Source of the DNA: Erythrobacter litoralis
Lineage (GTDB): Bacteria; Pseudomonadota; Alphaproteobacteria; Sphingomonadales; Sphingomonadaceae
Direction: 5' to 3'
Length of the DNA stretch: 64,000 bases
Assembly: GCF_001719165.1 (NCBI RefSeq)
Contig: NZ_CP017057.1
Coordinates: 3,032,501-3,096,500 of the forward strand
The position numbers were made by a program, and so were the translations under genes. Below are positions 1-8,240 of this stretch, piece after piece. Numbering within the stretch: the stretch's first letter is position 1; each line of letters opens with the position of its first letter. The notes below the pieces were generated by a model, which worked only from the letters and a program-made list of their open reading frames with translations, made no database searches and was not told the origin of the DNA.

Positions 1-218
1 AAGACCCGAAGGAGGCGCTGCCTTCCTATGACGCGATGCTGATGCTCTCCCCCCGCGTTGCCGGCGACGACCGGCTCAAGGCGGCGCTGGAACCGCTCAT
101 CGGCGCGATCGATGTCGAGGCGATGCGCCGCGCCAATTACATGGTCGATCGCAAGGACGAGGAAAAGGTCAGCCCCGCCGAAGCCGCACGCTGGCTGGCG
201 CGGGAGATCGGCCTCTAG
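1..218 (+). CDS. C-terminal end of an osmoprotectant (glycine betaine type) ABC substrate-binding protein, 5' truncated by the window
   Basis: Only the last 71 codons are present; reading is open from base 3 to the TAG at 216-218. The tail has the composition expected at the end of OpuAC/OsmF-like binding domains: a short stretch on the 'PLIGAID' pattern, then 'MRRANYMVDR' and a final 'SPAEAARWL' helix. Known members bind quaternary ammonium compounds in the periplasm and are often fused to the permease. The protein start, ligand pocket and any partner genes lie outside the window, so ligand and fusion state are unknown. Its stop overlaps the convergent DUF2147 gene by 4 bp. Confidence 0.6.
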   Translation, partial: DPKEALPSYDAMLMLSPRVAGDDRLKAALEPLIGAIDVEAMRRANYMVDRKDEEKVSPAEAARWLAREIGL

Positions 219-637
219 CGCGCGCGCTTCCAGACCTGCGTCTGGCAGATGAAAGCGACGCAGCCCTTCACTTCGAGCCGGTCAATCCCCGTGCGGCGGA
301 TGACCGAGCGATAGCTCTTGCCACTTTTCGGATCATAGATCCGCCCGCGCCAGAGGTCCGCCTCCTCGTCGAAGCCATATAGCACCGGCAGGCCGAGCAG
401 CTTTCGCCGGCGCAGCTGGGGATCGGGATTGTTGATGTCGCGCTGGTTGAGCCCATCGGGCGGCGGGACGAGAAACCGCGCGATCCGGCCGCAGGTGGAC
501 TTGCCGCACGCGCCGACCTCGATGATCGCGTCGCCTTCTTCGGTCACCCACCGCCCGGCAATGGGGTCGGCGGCGCTCGCCGGGGCGGCCAGCACGAAGG
601 CGAAAAGGACGAAGCGAAGAATCACGGGCGGGGCCAT
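215..637 (-). CDS. DUF2147 family exported protein
   Basis: A 140-residue protein with an N-terminal signal peptide (hydrophobic stretch ending AAPASA, cleavage before ADPIAGRW). It continues as a DUF2147 domain: GRWVTEEGDAIIEV near the start, 'YDPKSGKSYRS' in the middle and a cysteine-rich end (GCVAFICQTQVW). DUF2147 proteins are small periplasmic proteins of unknown biochemical role, common in Proteobacteria. The ATG at 637 is chosen because it places the signal peptide at the N-terminus; an upstream start at 694 would add a basic leader. It lies 17 bp downstream of the methyltransferase gene and is probably its operon partner. Confidence 0.8.
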   Translation of the reverse strand: MAPPVILRFVLFAFVLAAPASAADPIAGRWVTEEGDAIIEVGACGKSTCGRIARFLVPPPDGLNQRDINNPDPQLRRRKLLGLPVLYGFDEEADLWRGRIYDPKSGKSYRSVIRRTGIDRLEVKGCVAFICQTQVWKRAR

Positions 638-654
638 AGCACGAAGCGGCCGCC

Positions 655-2589
655 TCAGTCGAAGCCCGCCCCGAACGGCCAGCGCCGCCCGCACACCCCC
701 ATGACCTTGAACAGCAGCCCCATCTGATCATCGGCGGTCAGCCGGGCATGCTGCCGCGCGAGCACTTCGGCCTCGGCCGGGTTCTTGCGCTGCAGCGCCT
801 CCAACCGCGTGTCGATGCCGAGCTGGCGAAGCCATTCGCCCTGTGTCTGAAGACCCATCACATCGGCCCCATGCTTTGAGGCGACCATCTGCAGCAGTTC
901 GAAATCGACATGGGCGGTGAGGTCCGCCTCGCCCGGAGAGCTGAGCACGTCGACCTTTTCATGCGCCCGGATCGCCTGCAGGGTCGAGCCTGCGCGCAGC
1001 TCCTTCGCGCCGTAATCGATGACAAGCGCCGCGCCGCCCTGTTCCTTCAGCCGGGTCGCGATTTCGCCCATGACGGTCACGGCGGCCGGGCTGGTTTCGA
1101 TCATCGTTCCCTGCGCGGCGGTAGCCCAGCTCGGCGGGACGACGGCGTCCATCGGTTTGTCCCCGGCGACGAAGACGAGATCGTCGCCTTCGAGCCCGAC
1201 CATGCGTTCGTGCCAGCCCTGCGCCGAGCGGACGAGCTGGTGGATCGGCAGTGCGTCGAAGAATTCGTTGGCGACGATCAGCAGCGGGCAATCCTCGGGC
1301 AGGGTCGAAAGATCGTCATGATGCGTGCAGCCCGGGAAGGCCTCGCGCTGGATCCTGCGCAGGGCGGGACTGCCCTCGACGAAATGAATTTCCGGTTCGA
1401 GCCCATAGCGCCTCGCTGCCCGCAGCGCGTCGGTCGCCAGAGTGCCCCTGCCGGGGCCGAGCTCGACATAATGGGGCTGCCTCTTGGTGCCCATCTTGAC
1501 CCAGACATCGGCGAGCCACAGACCGATGAGTTCGCCGAACATCTGGCTGATTTCGGGCGCGGTGATGAAGTCCGCATCCTCGCCGAGCGGGTCGCGGCTG
1601 GCATAATAGCGCGCATTGCTCTCGCCCATGTATTGCGCGAGGCTGATCGGCCCGGATTCGCGAATGAGCCGGCGGAAGGTCTTGCCGAGATCCTTTGCGG
1701 CGTCCTGCGCTGCAAGCAGGCGGGCCTTTTCCTCTTCCTCAGCCCTGCGCGCGCTTTCCTCGGCGTCCCTGCGCGCTTTTTCTTCGGCTTCCTTGCGAGC
1801 CTTTTCCTCGGCCTCCTTGCGGGCCTTGGCCTCGGCCTCGCGGCGGGCTTTCTCCTCCGCCTCCCGGCGGGCCTTTTCCTCGGCCTCGCGGCGGGCTTTC
1901 TCCTCCGCCTCCCGGAGAGCCTTCTCCTCAGCCTCCCGCCGGGCCTTCTCCTCCGCCTCGCGGCGGGCTTTCTCCTCCGCCTCCCGGCGGGCCTTTTCCT
2001 CGGCCTCGCGGCGGGCTTTCTCCTCCGCCTCCCGGAGAGCCTTCTCCTCAGCCTCCCGCTGGGCCTTCTCCTCCGCCTCCCGGAGAGCCTTCTCCTCCGC
2101 CTCCCGGCGAGCCTTCTCCTCGGCAAGCTTTCGCGCGCGCTCCTCCGCTTCCGCGCGAGCCTTTGCCTCGGCTTCTTCCCTCGCCTTGCGCTCGACTTGC
2201 GCGCGCCGTCTCGCCTCAGCCTCGAGGCGCGCGCGTTCGGCTGCTTCGGCCCGGTCCTTCGCCTCGGCCTCGGCCCGTCGGCGAACTTCCTCCTCGGCCT
2301 GCTTGCGTGCCTTCGCCTCGGCTGCCACACGGGTGCGGGCCTGTTCCTCCGCCTCCCTGCGCTCGGCCGCTTCGGCACGCTTTCGCGCTTGCGCCTCGCG
2401 CCGCGCCGCCTCGTCCCCGGCGAGCGTCTCGCTCCCGTCAGGCTCGATCAGCAGCAGGCCCCGCGGGCGCCACTCCCTTTCGTTCAGGCGGCCTGGGGAT
2501 CCTTGGCCTTGCCGGTTCCCACCGGCTTCCTCGTCACGGCGTAAAACGTGACAATCAATCCAATCACGATCAGCGGTATCGTCAGCCAT
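655..2589 (-). CDS. MidA-family SAM-dependent methyltransferase fused to a long charged single-alpha-helix-like N-terminal region (start uncertain)
   Basis: The open frame encodes up to 644 residues. Residues about 300-640 are a MidA/NDUFAF7-type class I methyltransferase: GPISLAQYM, then YYASRDPLG, an [12 protein letters not shown] motif, the SAM-binding ELGPGRGTL and NEFFDALP. Family members methylate protein arginine and support respiratory complex I in mitochondria; the bacterial role is poorly known. Residues about 58-298 are almost only A, E, K and R. Fifteen octads on the pattern EEKARREA occupy residues 157-276. No ATG, GTG or TTG occurs in frame between GTG codon 88 (2328) and codon 321, so any canonical start includes the repeat. 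The only ATG (2589) lies 105 bp inside lgt; the repeat's purine-rich sense strand gives many weak SD-like sequences. Confidence 0.75.
   Translation of the reverse strand: MADDTADRDWIDCHVLRRDEEAGGNRQGQGSPGRLNEREWRPRGLLLIEPDGSETLAGDEAARREAQARKRAEAAERREAEEQARTRVAAEAKARKQAEEEVRRRAEAEAKDRAEAAERARLEAEARRRAQVERKAREEAEAKARAEAEERARKLAEEKARREAEEKALREAEEKAQREAEEKALREAEEKARREAEEKARREAEEKARREAEEKARREAEEKALREAEEKARREAEEKARREAEEKARREAEAKARKEAEEKARKEAEEKARRDAEESARRAEEEEKARLLAAQDAAKDLGKTFRRLIRESGPISLAQYMGESNARYYASRDPLGEDADFITAPEISQMFGELIGLWLADVWVKMGTKRQPHYVELGPGRGTLATDALRAARRYGLEPEIHFVEGSPALRRIQREAFPGCTHHDDLSTLPEDCPLLIVANEFFDALPIHQLVRSAQGWHERMVGLEGDDLVFVAGDKPMDAVVPPSWATAAQGTMIETSPAAVTVMGEIATRLKEQGGAALVIDYGAKELRAGSTLQAIRAHEKVDVLSSPGEADLTAHVDFELLQMVASKHGADVMGLQTQGEWLRQLGIDTRLEALQRKNPAEAEVLARQHARLTADDQMGLLFKVMGVCGRRWPFGAGFD
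1762..2121 (-). repeat. Tandem 24-bp repeat (15 units) encoding octads, with a 120-bp higher-order period
   Basis: Fifteen consecutive 24-bp units encode EEKAxREA octads of the methyltransferase gene. On top of this, the block starting at 1861 is repeated at 1981: about 87 bases match exactly and the remainder differ slightly. This implies recent duplication of a five-unit block. The in-frame length (multiples of 24) keeps the protein frame open. Slippage or unequal recombination is the likely origin, and repeat number may vary between strains. Confidence 0.9.
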
Positions 2590-3392
2590 TGCCCCATCGA
2601 CAGTCCGGTTTCGCGCGCCAGCAGCGCCAGTTGTGGGTCGGGTTCGCGGAAGAATTCGTTAACGAAGCGGGCGATCCCGATGCCCAGCGTGAAAATGCCC
2701 ACCAGCAGCCCGCGGCGATAGCGCGCACGCGTCTTCCAGAACAGCGCGAGCAGCACGACGAGCAGCAGGAGCCCCTCGAGCCCGGCCTGGTAGAGCTGGC
2801 TGGGATGGCGGGCCACTTCGCCAGCGCCTGGGAAAATCATCCCCCAGGCGACGTCGGTCTCGCGGCCCCATAGCTCGCCGTTCACGAAATTGGCGAGGCG
2901 GCCCAGCATCATGCCCATCGGCACATTGACCGCGATGTAGTCGCACACGCGCAGGAAATCGAGCTTGCCGCGCCACGACACGAAACCGATCGCTACAAGG
3001 ACGCCGACGAGGCCGCCGTGGAAGGACATGCCCCCGTCCCACAGCCGCAGCAGCTTCCAGCTGACGAATCCCTCGCCCGAGAAATCGGTGAAGGCGGACG
3101 GGATGCCGGTATCGCCCCCGGTGTAAAACGCCGCATAGCCGAGCCTGCCGCCGATGATGACGCCCAGCGTGCAGTAGAAGAACAGGTCGTCCGCGTGGCG
3201 CTGCGCCATCGGCGCGCCTGGCTGCCTGATCATCTTCGACAGGTGCCAGTAAGCGAAGATCACGCCGATCAGATAGGCCAGCGAATAGAAGCGCAGCGTG
3301 AAGGGGCCGATCGGGATGCCGGGCATGAGGCCGAGATCGGACCAGTAGATCGGATCGGCTGCGCCGCTTGCGGCAAGTATCGACAGCACCAA
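2484..3392 (-). CDS. lgt: Prolipoprotein diacylglyceryl transferase
   Basis: A 302-residue inner-membrane enzyme that transfers diacylglyceryl from phosphatidylglycerol to the lipobox cysteine of prolipoproteins. The LGT signature [14 protein letters not shown] is present near residue 165, with several hydrophobic membrane segments, the conserved GGMSFHGG motif and a C-terminal transmembrane helix. Length matches the family. The start is TTG (3392) or GTG (3389); an AAGAGG Shine-Dalgarno sits 5 or 8 nt upstream, so both are possible. It heads a leftward cluster with the MidA-like and DUF2147 genes; its 3' end overlaps the open frame of the methyltransferase. Several lipoproteins in this window are its presumed substrates. 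Confidence 0.96.
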   Translation of the reverse strand: MVLSILAASGAADPIYWSDLGLMPGIPIGPFTLRFYSLAYLIGVIFAYWHLSKMIRQPGAPMAQRHADDLFFYCTLGVIIGGRLGYAAFYTGGDTGIPSAFTDFSGEGFVSWKLLRLWDGGMSFHGGLVGVLVAIGFVSWRGKLDFLRVCDYIAVNVPMGMMLGRLANFVNGELWGRETDVAWGMIFPGAGEVARHPSQLYQAGLEGLLLLVVLLALFWKTRARYRRGLLVGIFTLGIGIARFVNEFFREPDPQLALLARETGLSMGQWLTIPLIVIGLIVTFYAVTRKPVGTGKAKDPQAA

Positions 3393-3592
3393 GGGAACCT
3401 CTTAATAGATGTTATGCCGCACCGGGCGCCTCGCGCCCGCTGCGGCTCTTTGGCACAGCGCGTTGTCCCATGGAAGAGCCCGTCCGGGCCACGTGGGGCG
3501 AATGCACCATGTGCTCATGGGATGCGCCGGCGCCCCGCTCCCCGCATGGGTGGCCGGCAAGAGACTGGGATCGAGAGGAGAGGTTTTCGCAC

Positions 3593-5314
3593 ATGCCCAC
3601 ACAGCTGGACAATGCGCTCGAGGCAATCATCACCGAGCTGACCAAGGACGGCCAGCCCTTCGCCACCGTGCCGTTCGAGCGCGACGGGGTCACCATGCCC
3701 GCCTTCGCCGGCGCACCGCCGAGCCTGGCGCATTATTTCGCGCATTTCTGCAATGAACACAAAGACGTGCCCTTCCTCGTCGATGGCGATGTGCGGCTCA
3801 CCTTCGGCCAGAGCTGGGCGGCGGCGACCTGCGTTGCCGAAAGCCTCGTGCGCGATCACGGCATCGCAAAGGGCGAGCGGGTCGGTATCGCCGCGCGCAA
3901 TTCGGCGAACTGGATCATCGCCTACATGGGCACGATCATGGCGGGCGGCTGCGCGACGCTGTTGAACGGCTTCTGGTCGGGCGACGAACTCGCCTATGGC
4001 ATTCGCCTCGCCGAATGCTCGCTGGTGCTCGCCGACGAAGCCCGCGCCAAGCGGCTCGAAGGGACCGATCACCCCGCGAAGATCGTCCTGTTCGACCACG
4101 GCAATGCGCCGTCCGAAGGCCTTGCGAACGTGTGGAAGGCCCCCGCCGAGGGCGAGACCCCTGTCGCGATGGCGATGCTCGGCCAGATCGGCCCGGACGA
4201 TCTCGCCACCATCCTCTACACATCGGGTTCGACCGGCCAGTCGAAGGGCGCGTGGTCCGACCATCGCGGGGTGGTCCACGGCGCGATGAGCTATGTCAGC
4301 CAGTCCGCGATGGCCAAGGTCCTGCTCGAAAGCCAGGGCGAACAGATGACCGATCACCCCTGCGCGCTCGTCGCCGTGCCGCTGTTCCACGTCACCGGCG
4401 AAGTGCCGCTGTTCCTCCAGTCCTACGCCATCGCGAGGAAGCTCGTGCTGATGCCGAAATGGGACGCGGGCGAGGCACTGCGCCTGATGGCCGAGGAAAA
4501 GGTGACCTATTTCGTCGGCGTCCCGCTTATGAGCTACGAGATCGCGAACCATCCCGACCGCGAGAAATTCGACCTGTCCGCGTGCAAGAGCTTCGCCGCA
4601 GGCGGTGCGCCGCGCCCGGTCGAACATGTCACGCGCATCAAGGAAGCCTTCCCCGGCGGCTTCCCGCTCCTGGGCTACGGCCTCACCGAGACGAACGGCG
4701 TTGGCTGCGGCAATTTCAACGAGAACTATCTGGCCAAGCCCGGCTCGACCGGCCGCGCAAGCGTGCCGATGGTGGACCTTCGCATCCTCGACGAAGCGGG
4801 CAAGGAATTGCCCCAGGGCGAGATCGGCGAGATCTGCATTCGCTCGGTCGCCAATTTCCGGGGCTACTGGAAGAATGAGGAAGCGACGAAGGCAGCCTTC
4901 ACCGATAACGGTTTCTTCCGCACCGGTGATCTCGGTTATCTCGACGAGGACGGCTATGTCTTCATCGTCGACCGCAAGAAGGACATCATCATCCGCGGCG
5001 GAGAGAATATTGCCTGCATCGAGGTCGAGGACGCGATCTACGCACACGACGCGATCGCGGAATGCTCGGTCTTCGGCATCCCGGACGAGCGTTTCGGCGA
5101 AGTCCCGGCGGCGGTGTTCAACGTCAAGGAAGGCCGCGATCCCGTGAGCCCGGCCGAATTGCGCGAATTCCTGCTCACCCGGATCGCTCCGTTCAAGGTT
5201 CCGCTCGAGGAGCACATCTGGGTCGCGGCCGACAGCCTGCCCCGCCTCGGCACGCAGAAGATCGACAAGCGCACCGTGCGCACGATGTTTGCAGCCGAGC
5301 GGGTCGCCGCCTAG
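3593..5314 (+). CDS. Class I adenylate-forming acyl-CoA synthetase (fatty-acid / CaiC-like)
   Basis: A 573-residue AMP-binding enzyme that would activate a carboxylic acid to its CoA thioester through an acyl-adenylate. Core motifs are in order: P-loop YTSGSTGQSKG (about residues 209-219), YGLTETNG, RTGDLGYLDEDGY, the hinge DRKKDIIIRGGENI and a C-terminal TQKIDKR lysine. The ATG at 3593 follows a GAGAGGAGAGG ribosome site; a longer open frame upstream lacks family similarity and contains the probable promoter. The acid specificity cannot be read from sequence. It stands alone between lgt (divergent) and glnD. Confidence 0.9.
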   Translation: MPTQLDNALEAIITELTKDGQPFATVPFERDGVTMPAFAGAPPSLAHYFAHFCNEHKDVPFLVDGDVRLTFGQSWAAATCVAESLVRDHGIAKGERVGIAARNSANWIIAYMGTIMAGGCATLLNGFWSGDELAYGIRLAECSLVLADEARAKRLEGTDHPAKIVLFDHGNAPSEGLANVWKAPAEGETPVAMAMLGQIGPDDLATILYTSGSTGQSKGAWSDHRGVVHGAMSYVSQSAMAKVLLESQGEQMTDHPCALVAVPLFHVTGEVPLFLQSYAIARKLVLMPKWDAGEALRLMAEEKVTYFVGVPLMSYEIANHPDREKFDLSACKSFAAGGAPRPVEHVTRIKEAFPGGFPLLGYGLTETNGVGCGNFNENYLAKPGSTGRASVPMVDLRILDEAGKELPQGEIGEICIRSVANFRGYWKNEEATKAAFTDNGFFRTGDLGYLDEDGYVFIVDRKKDIIIRGGENIACIEVEDAIYAHDAIAECSVFGIPDERFGEVPAAVFNVKEGRDPVSPAELREFLLTRIAPFKVPLEEHIWVAADSLPRLGTQKIDKRTVRTMFAAERVAA

Positions 5315-5365
5315 ATCAGGGGCTATGCCCCGACCTCGTTTCACAGCCAAGCAGCCGGGGACGCC

Positions 5366-8125
5366 GTGACCGCGCCGCGCGTCCCCGGCCAGCGCGCCAT
5401 CATCGACCGCCGCGAGCTTGCCGAGCGGATCGCGGCGCTTGCCGACGAGAAAGGCGGCGAGGCTCGCCCGCAGGTGGTCGAGGCGCTGCGCGGCGCGCTC
5501 GATCGGGCCCGCGCCGAACTTGCCCGGCGCCTCGCAGAAAAACCGTCGGCCGGGCACGATTGCGCTGCGGGCCATGCCTTTCTCATCGACCAGTTGCTGC
5601 GCGTGATCCACGATTACGTCACCGGATACGTCTATCCGGCGGCGAACCGCACCTCCGGCGAACGGCTCGCGATCCTTGCGGTGGGAGGCTACGGCCGGGC
5701 CGAAATGGCGCCCCATTCGGATGTGGACATCGCCTTCATCACCCCTACGCGCCGCGCGCCTTGGTGCGAACAGGTGATCGAGGCGATGCTTTACCTGCTC
5801 TGGGATCTCGGCCTCAAGGTCGGCCATTCGAGCCGCACCGTCTCGGACACCATGCGCCATGCGCGCGAGGACCTGACCATCCGCACGGCCCTGCTAGAAG
5901 GACGGCTCGTCTGGGGCGACGGCGCGCTTTACGAAGAGCTGCGCGAGCGGTTCTGGAAGGAGGTCGCGAAGGGAAGCGAGCGCGATTTCCTCACCCGCAA
6001 GCTGGCCGAGCGCAGCCAGCGTCACAAGCGGATGGGCGATTCGCGCTATGTCGTCGAACCCAATGTGAAGGACGGCAAGGGCGGGCTGCGCGACCTGCAG
6101 ACGCTCTACTGGATCGGCAAGTACATGCACCGCGTGGAAACCGCCTCGCAACTGGTCGATGTCGGGCTGTTCACGCGATCGGAATATCGCAGCTTCCGGC
6201 GCGCGGAAGGCTTCCTGCTCGCGGTGCGCTGCCACATGCATGTCATCACCGGGCGGGCGGAGGACCGGCTGACCTTCGATCTCCAGCGCGAGGTCGCCGC
6301 CGCGATGAATTTCGCCGAGCGCCCGGGCAAGAGCGCGGTCGAACGATTCATGCAGTATTACTTCATGCAGGCGAAACGGGTCGGCACGCTGACCGGCATC
6401 TTTCTCGCCCATATCGACGACGAATTCGCGCGCACGACGACGCGCTCCGGCTTCTTTGCCGGCTGGACCCAACGCCCGCGCAAGCTCAAGGGCTACATGG
6501 TCGAAGGCGGACGCATCCGTGCGCCGGGCGATGACTGGTTCGCGGATGACCCGGTGCGGCTGATCGAAATCTTCCAGCTCGCCGAGGCGGAGGGGCTGGA
6601 AATCCACCCCCAGACGCTGCGCCAGATCGACCGTGACGCGAAGCATATCGACGGTTCGGTGCGCAGCGACACACGCGCCAACGCGCTCTTCCTCGACCTG
6701 CTGGCCGGCCGCAACGATCCCGAAACCGCCTTGCGCTGGATGAACGAGGCGGGCGTGTTCGGCCGCTTCGTGCCCGATTTTGGGCGGGTCAACGCACAGA
6801 TGCAGTTCGACATGTACCACCACTACACCGTCGACGAACACACGATCCGCGCGATCGGACTGCTCAGTCAGATCGAGCGCGGCCTGCTCGAAAACGACCA
6901 TCCCCGCGCCACGCGCGAGATTCACAAGGTCGGCTCGCGCCGCGCGCTCTATGTCGCGGTGCTGCTGCACGACATCGCCAAGGGACGCGGCGGGGACCAT
7001 TCGGTGCTGGGCGCCGAAGTCGCGCAGAACCTGTGCCCGCGCATGGGCCTGGACGAGCGCGAGACCGACCTCGTCGCTTGGCTGGTCCTCCATCACCTGC
7101 TGATGAGCTCGACCGCGCAGAAGCGCGATTTGACCGACCCCAAGACGATCGAGGATTTCGTCGGCGAGGTGCGCAATCTCGACCGTCTGCGCAATCTCGC
7201 GATCCTGACCGCGGTCGATATCCGCGCGGTCGGCCCCGGCGTCTGGAACAGCTGGAAGGGGCAGCTCCTGGGCGAACTCTACGATGCCTCCGCCGAACGC
7301 CTGCGGCTCGGCCACAAGGAAAAGGGGCGCAAGCAGCGCGTCGGTGTGAAGAAGGACGCGGTGCGCGCGCTGCTCGGCGACAGGGCCACGCTTGTCGACG
7401 AAGTCGGCGCGAAGCTCGGCGATGCCTACTGGATCGCCGAGCCCGAGGACATCATCGCGCGCAACCTCGTCCAGTATGCCGAAGCGAGGGCAATCGAGGA
7501 TCGCCTGTCGATCCATTGCGAAGTCGACGAGGAGCGCGGCGCGACCCTCGTCAGCGTGATCGCGCCCGACCATCCGGGCCTGTTCTACCGGATGGCGGGC
7601 GGCATCCACCTGTCCGGCGCGAACATCATCGACGCGCGCATCCACACCGCGGCATCGGGCTATGCGATCGACAATTTCCTGGTGCAGGACCAGCACGGCG
7701 GACCATTTCGCGAAGACGGACAGATAGCACGGCTCAAAAAGGGAATCCGCGACGCGCTGGCTGGGACCGGCAGCCTCGTGCCCAAGCTCGCCGCGCGCCC
7801 GCTCGCCCATTCTCGCGCCAAGGCATTCCACGTCGCCCCGCGGGTCGATTTCGACAATTCCGCGAGCAACCGCTTCACCGTGATCGAAGTCACCGCGCGC
7901 GACCGCCCGGCCTTGCTAAACCGGCTCGCCCACGCGCTCTACGAAGCGAACCTGATCGTTCAGTCGGCGCACATCACCGCCTATGGCGAGAGCGCGGCGG
8001 ACACGTTCTACGTGACCGATCTCATAGGCAGCAAGGTCACGGCGCCCGAACGCCTCGCCGAGATCGAGGCTCGCCTGCTCGAAGCGGCGAGCGACCGGCG
8101 GCAGGAACAGCTCGAGAAGTCCTGA
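5366..8125 (+). CDS. glnD: Bifunctional [protein-PII] uridylyltransferase / uridylyl-removing enzyme
   Basis: A 919-residue nitrogen sensor that uridylylates PII proteins when glutamine is low and deuridylylates them when it is high. Domain order is complete: nucleotidyltransferase with GGYGRAEMAPHSDVD (residues 107-121); the GlnD linker; an HD domain (about 484-600) containing LLHDIAKGRGGDH; then two ACT domains starting near residues 730 and 837. The start is GTG at 5366, 51 bp after the ligase gene. Length is typical for alphaproteobacterial GlnD. No partner glnB or glnA is in the window. Confidence 0.97.
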   Translation: MTAPRVPGQRAIIDRRELAERIAALADEKGGEARPQVVEALRGALDRARAELARRLAEKPSAGHDCAAGHAFLIDQLLRVIHDYVTGYVYPAANRTSGERLAILAVGGYGRAEMAPHSDVDIAFITPTRRAPWCEQVIEAMLYLLWDLGLKVGHSSRTVSDTMRHAREDLTIRTALLEGRLVWGDGALYEELRERFWKEVAKGSERDFLTRKLAERSQRHKRMGDSRYVVEPNVKDGKGGLRDLQTLYWIGKYMHRVETASQLVDVGLFTRSEYRSFRRAEGFLLAVRCHMHVITGRAEDRLTFDLQREVAAAMNFAERPGKSAVERFMQYYFMQAKRVGTLTGIFLAHIDDEFARTTTRSGFFAGWTQRPRKLKGYMVEGGRIRAPGDDWFADDPVRLIEIFQLAEAEGLEIHPQTLRQIDRDAKHIDGSVRSDTRANALFLDLLAGRNDPETALRWMNEAGVFGRFVPDFGRVNAQMQFDMYHHYTVDEHTIRAIGLLSQIERGLLENDHPRATREIHKVGSRRALYVAVLLHDIAKGRGGDHSVLGAEVAQNLCPRMGLDERETDLVAWLVLHHLLMSSTAQKRDLTDPKTIEDFVGEVRNLDRLRNLAILTAVDIRAVGPGVWNSWKGQLLGELYDASAERLRLGHKEKGRKQRVGVKKDAVRALLGDRATLVDEVGAKLGDAYWIAEPEDIIARNLVQYAEARAIEDRLSIHCEVDEERGATLVSVIAPDHPGLFYRMAGGIHLSGANIIDARIHTAASGYAIDNFLVQDQHGGPFREDGQIARLKKGIRDALAGTGSLVPKLAARPLAHSRAKAFHVAPRVDFDNSASNRFTVIEVTARDRPALLNRLAHALYEANLIVQSAHITAYGESAADTFYVTDLIGSKVTAPERLAEIEARLLEAASDRRQEQLEKS

Positions 8126-8240
8126 ATCCCTGTCCGAAACAGGGCATCAGGCGATGCAAAAAAAGCATGTTGCGGTTTAGTTGCAATTTGGAGTTGCCTC
8201 GTTAATGGCGAGCGACCTACCAAATGGGAGAGCTTGTTTC
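8126..8240 (+). promoter_or_regulatory. Leader region of the first TonB receptor, with a small hairpin after glnD
   Basis: Directly after the glnD stop lies a small perfect hairpin (CCCTGT / ACAGGG, about 8128-8144) without a T-run, then an AT-rich stretch (about 8155-8205) including an A7 tract. This is the most likely promoter region for the receptor. The receptor start at 8241 is preceded by GGGAGAG at 8226-8232. I see no riboswitch consensus here. Confidence 0.35.

Noticed and set aside
1762..2121. CRISPR-like regular repeat
   Set aside because: Units are directly adjacent with no spacers and are in frame with protein octads; it is a coding minisatellite.
910..2551. Long plus-strand open frames opposite the charged repeat, rich in Ser/Ala/Phe/Arg or Leu/Gly
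   Set aside because: They are antisense to the octad repeat; low complexity and lack of any domain show they are by-products of the repetitive codons.
3515..5860. 781-codon minus-strand open frame opposite the acyl-CoA ligase and glnD
   Set aside because: No domain or signal; it mirrors two well-supported genes. Long antisense frames are expected at this GC content.
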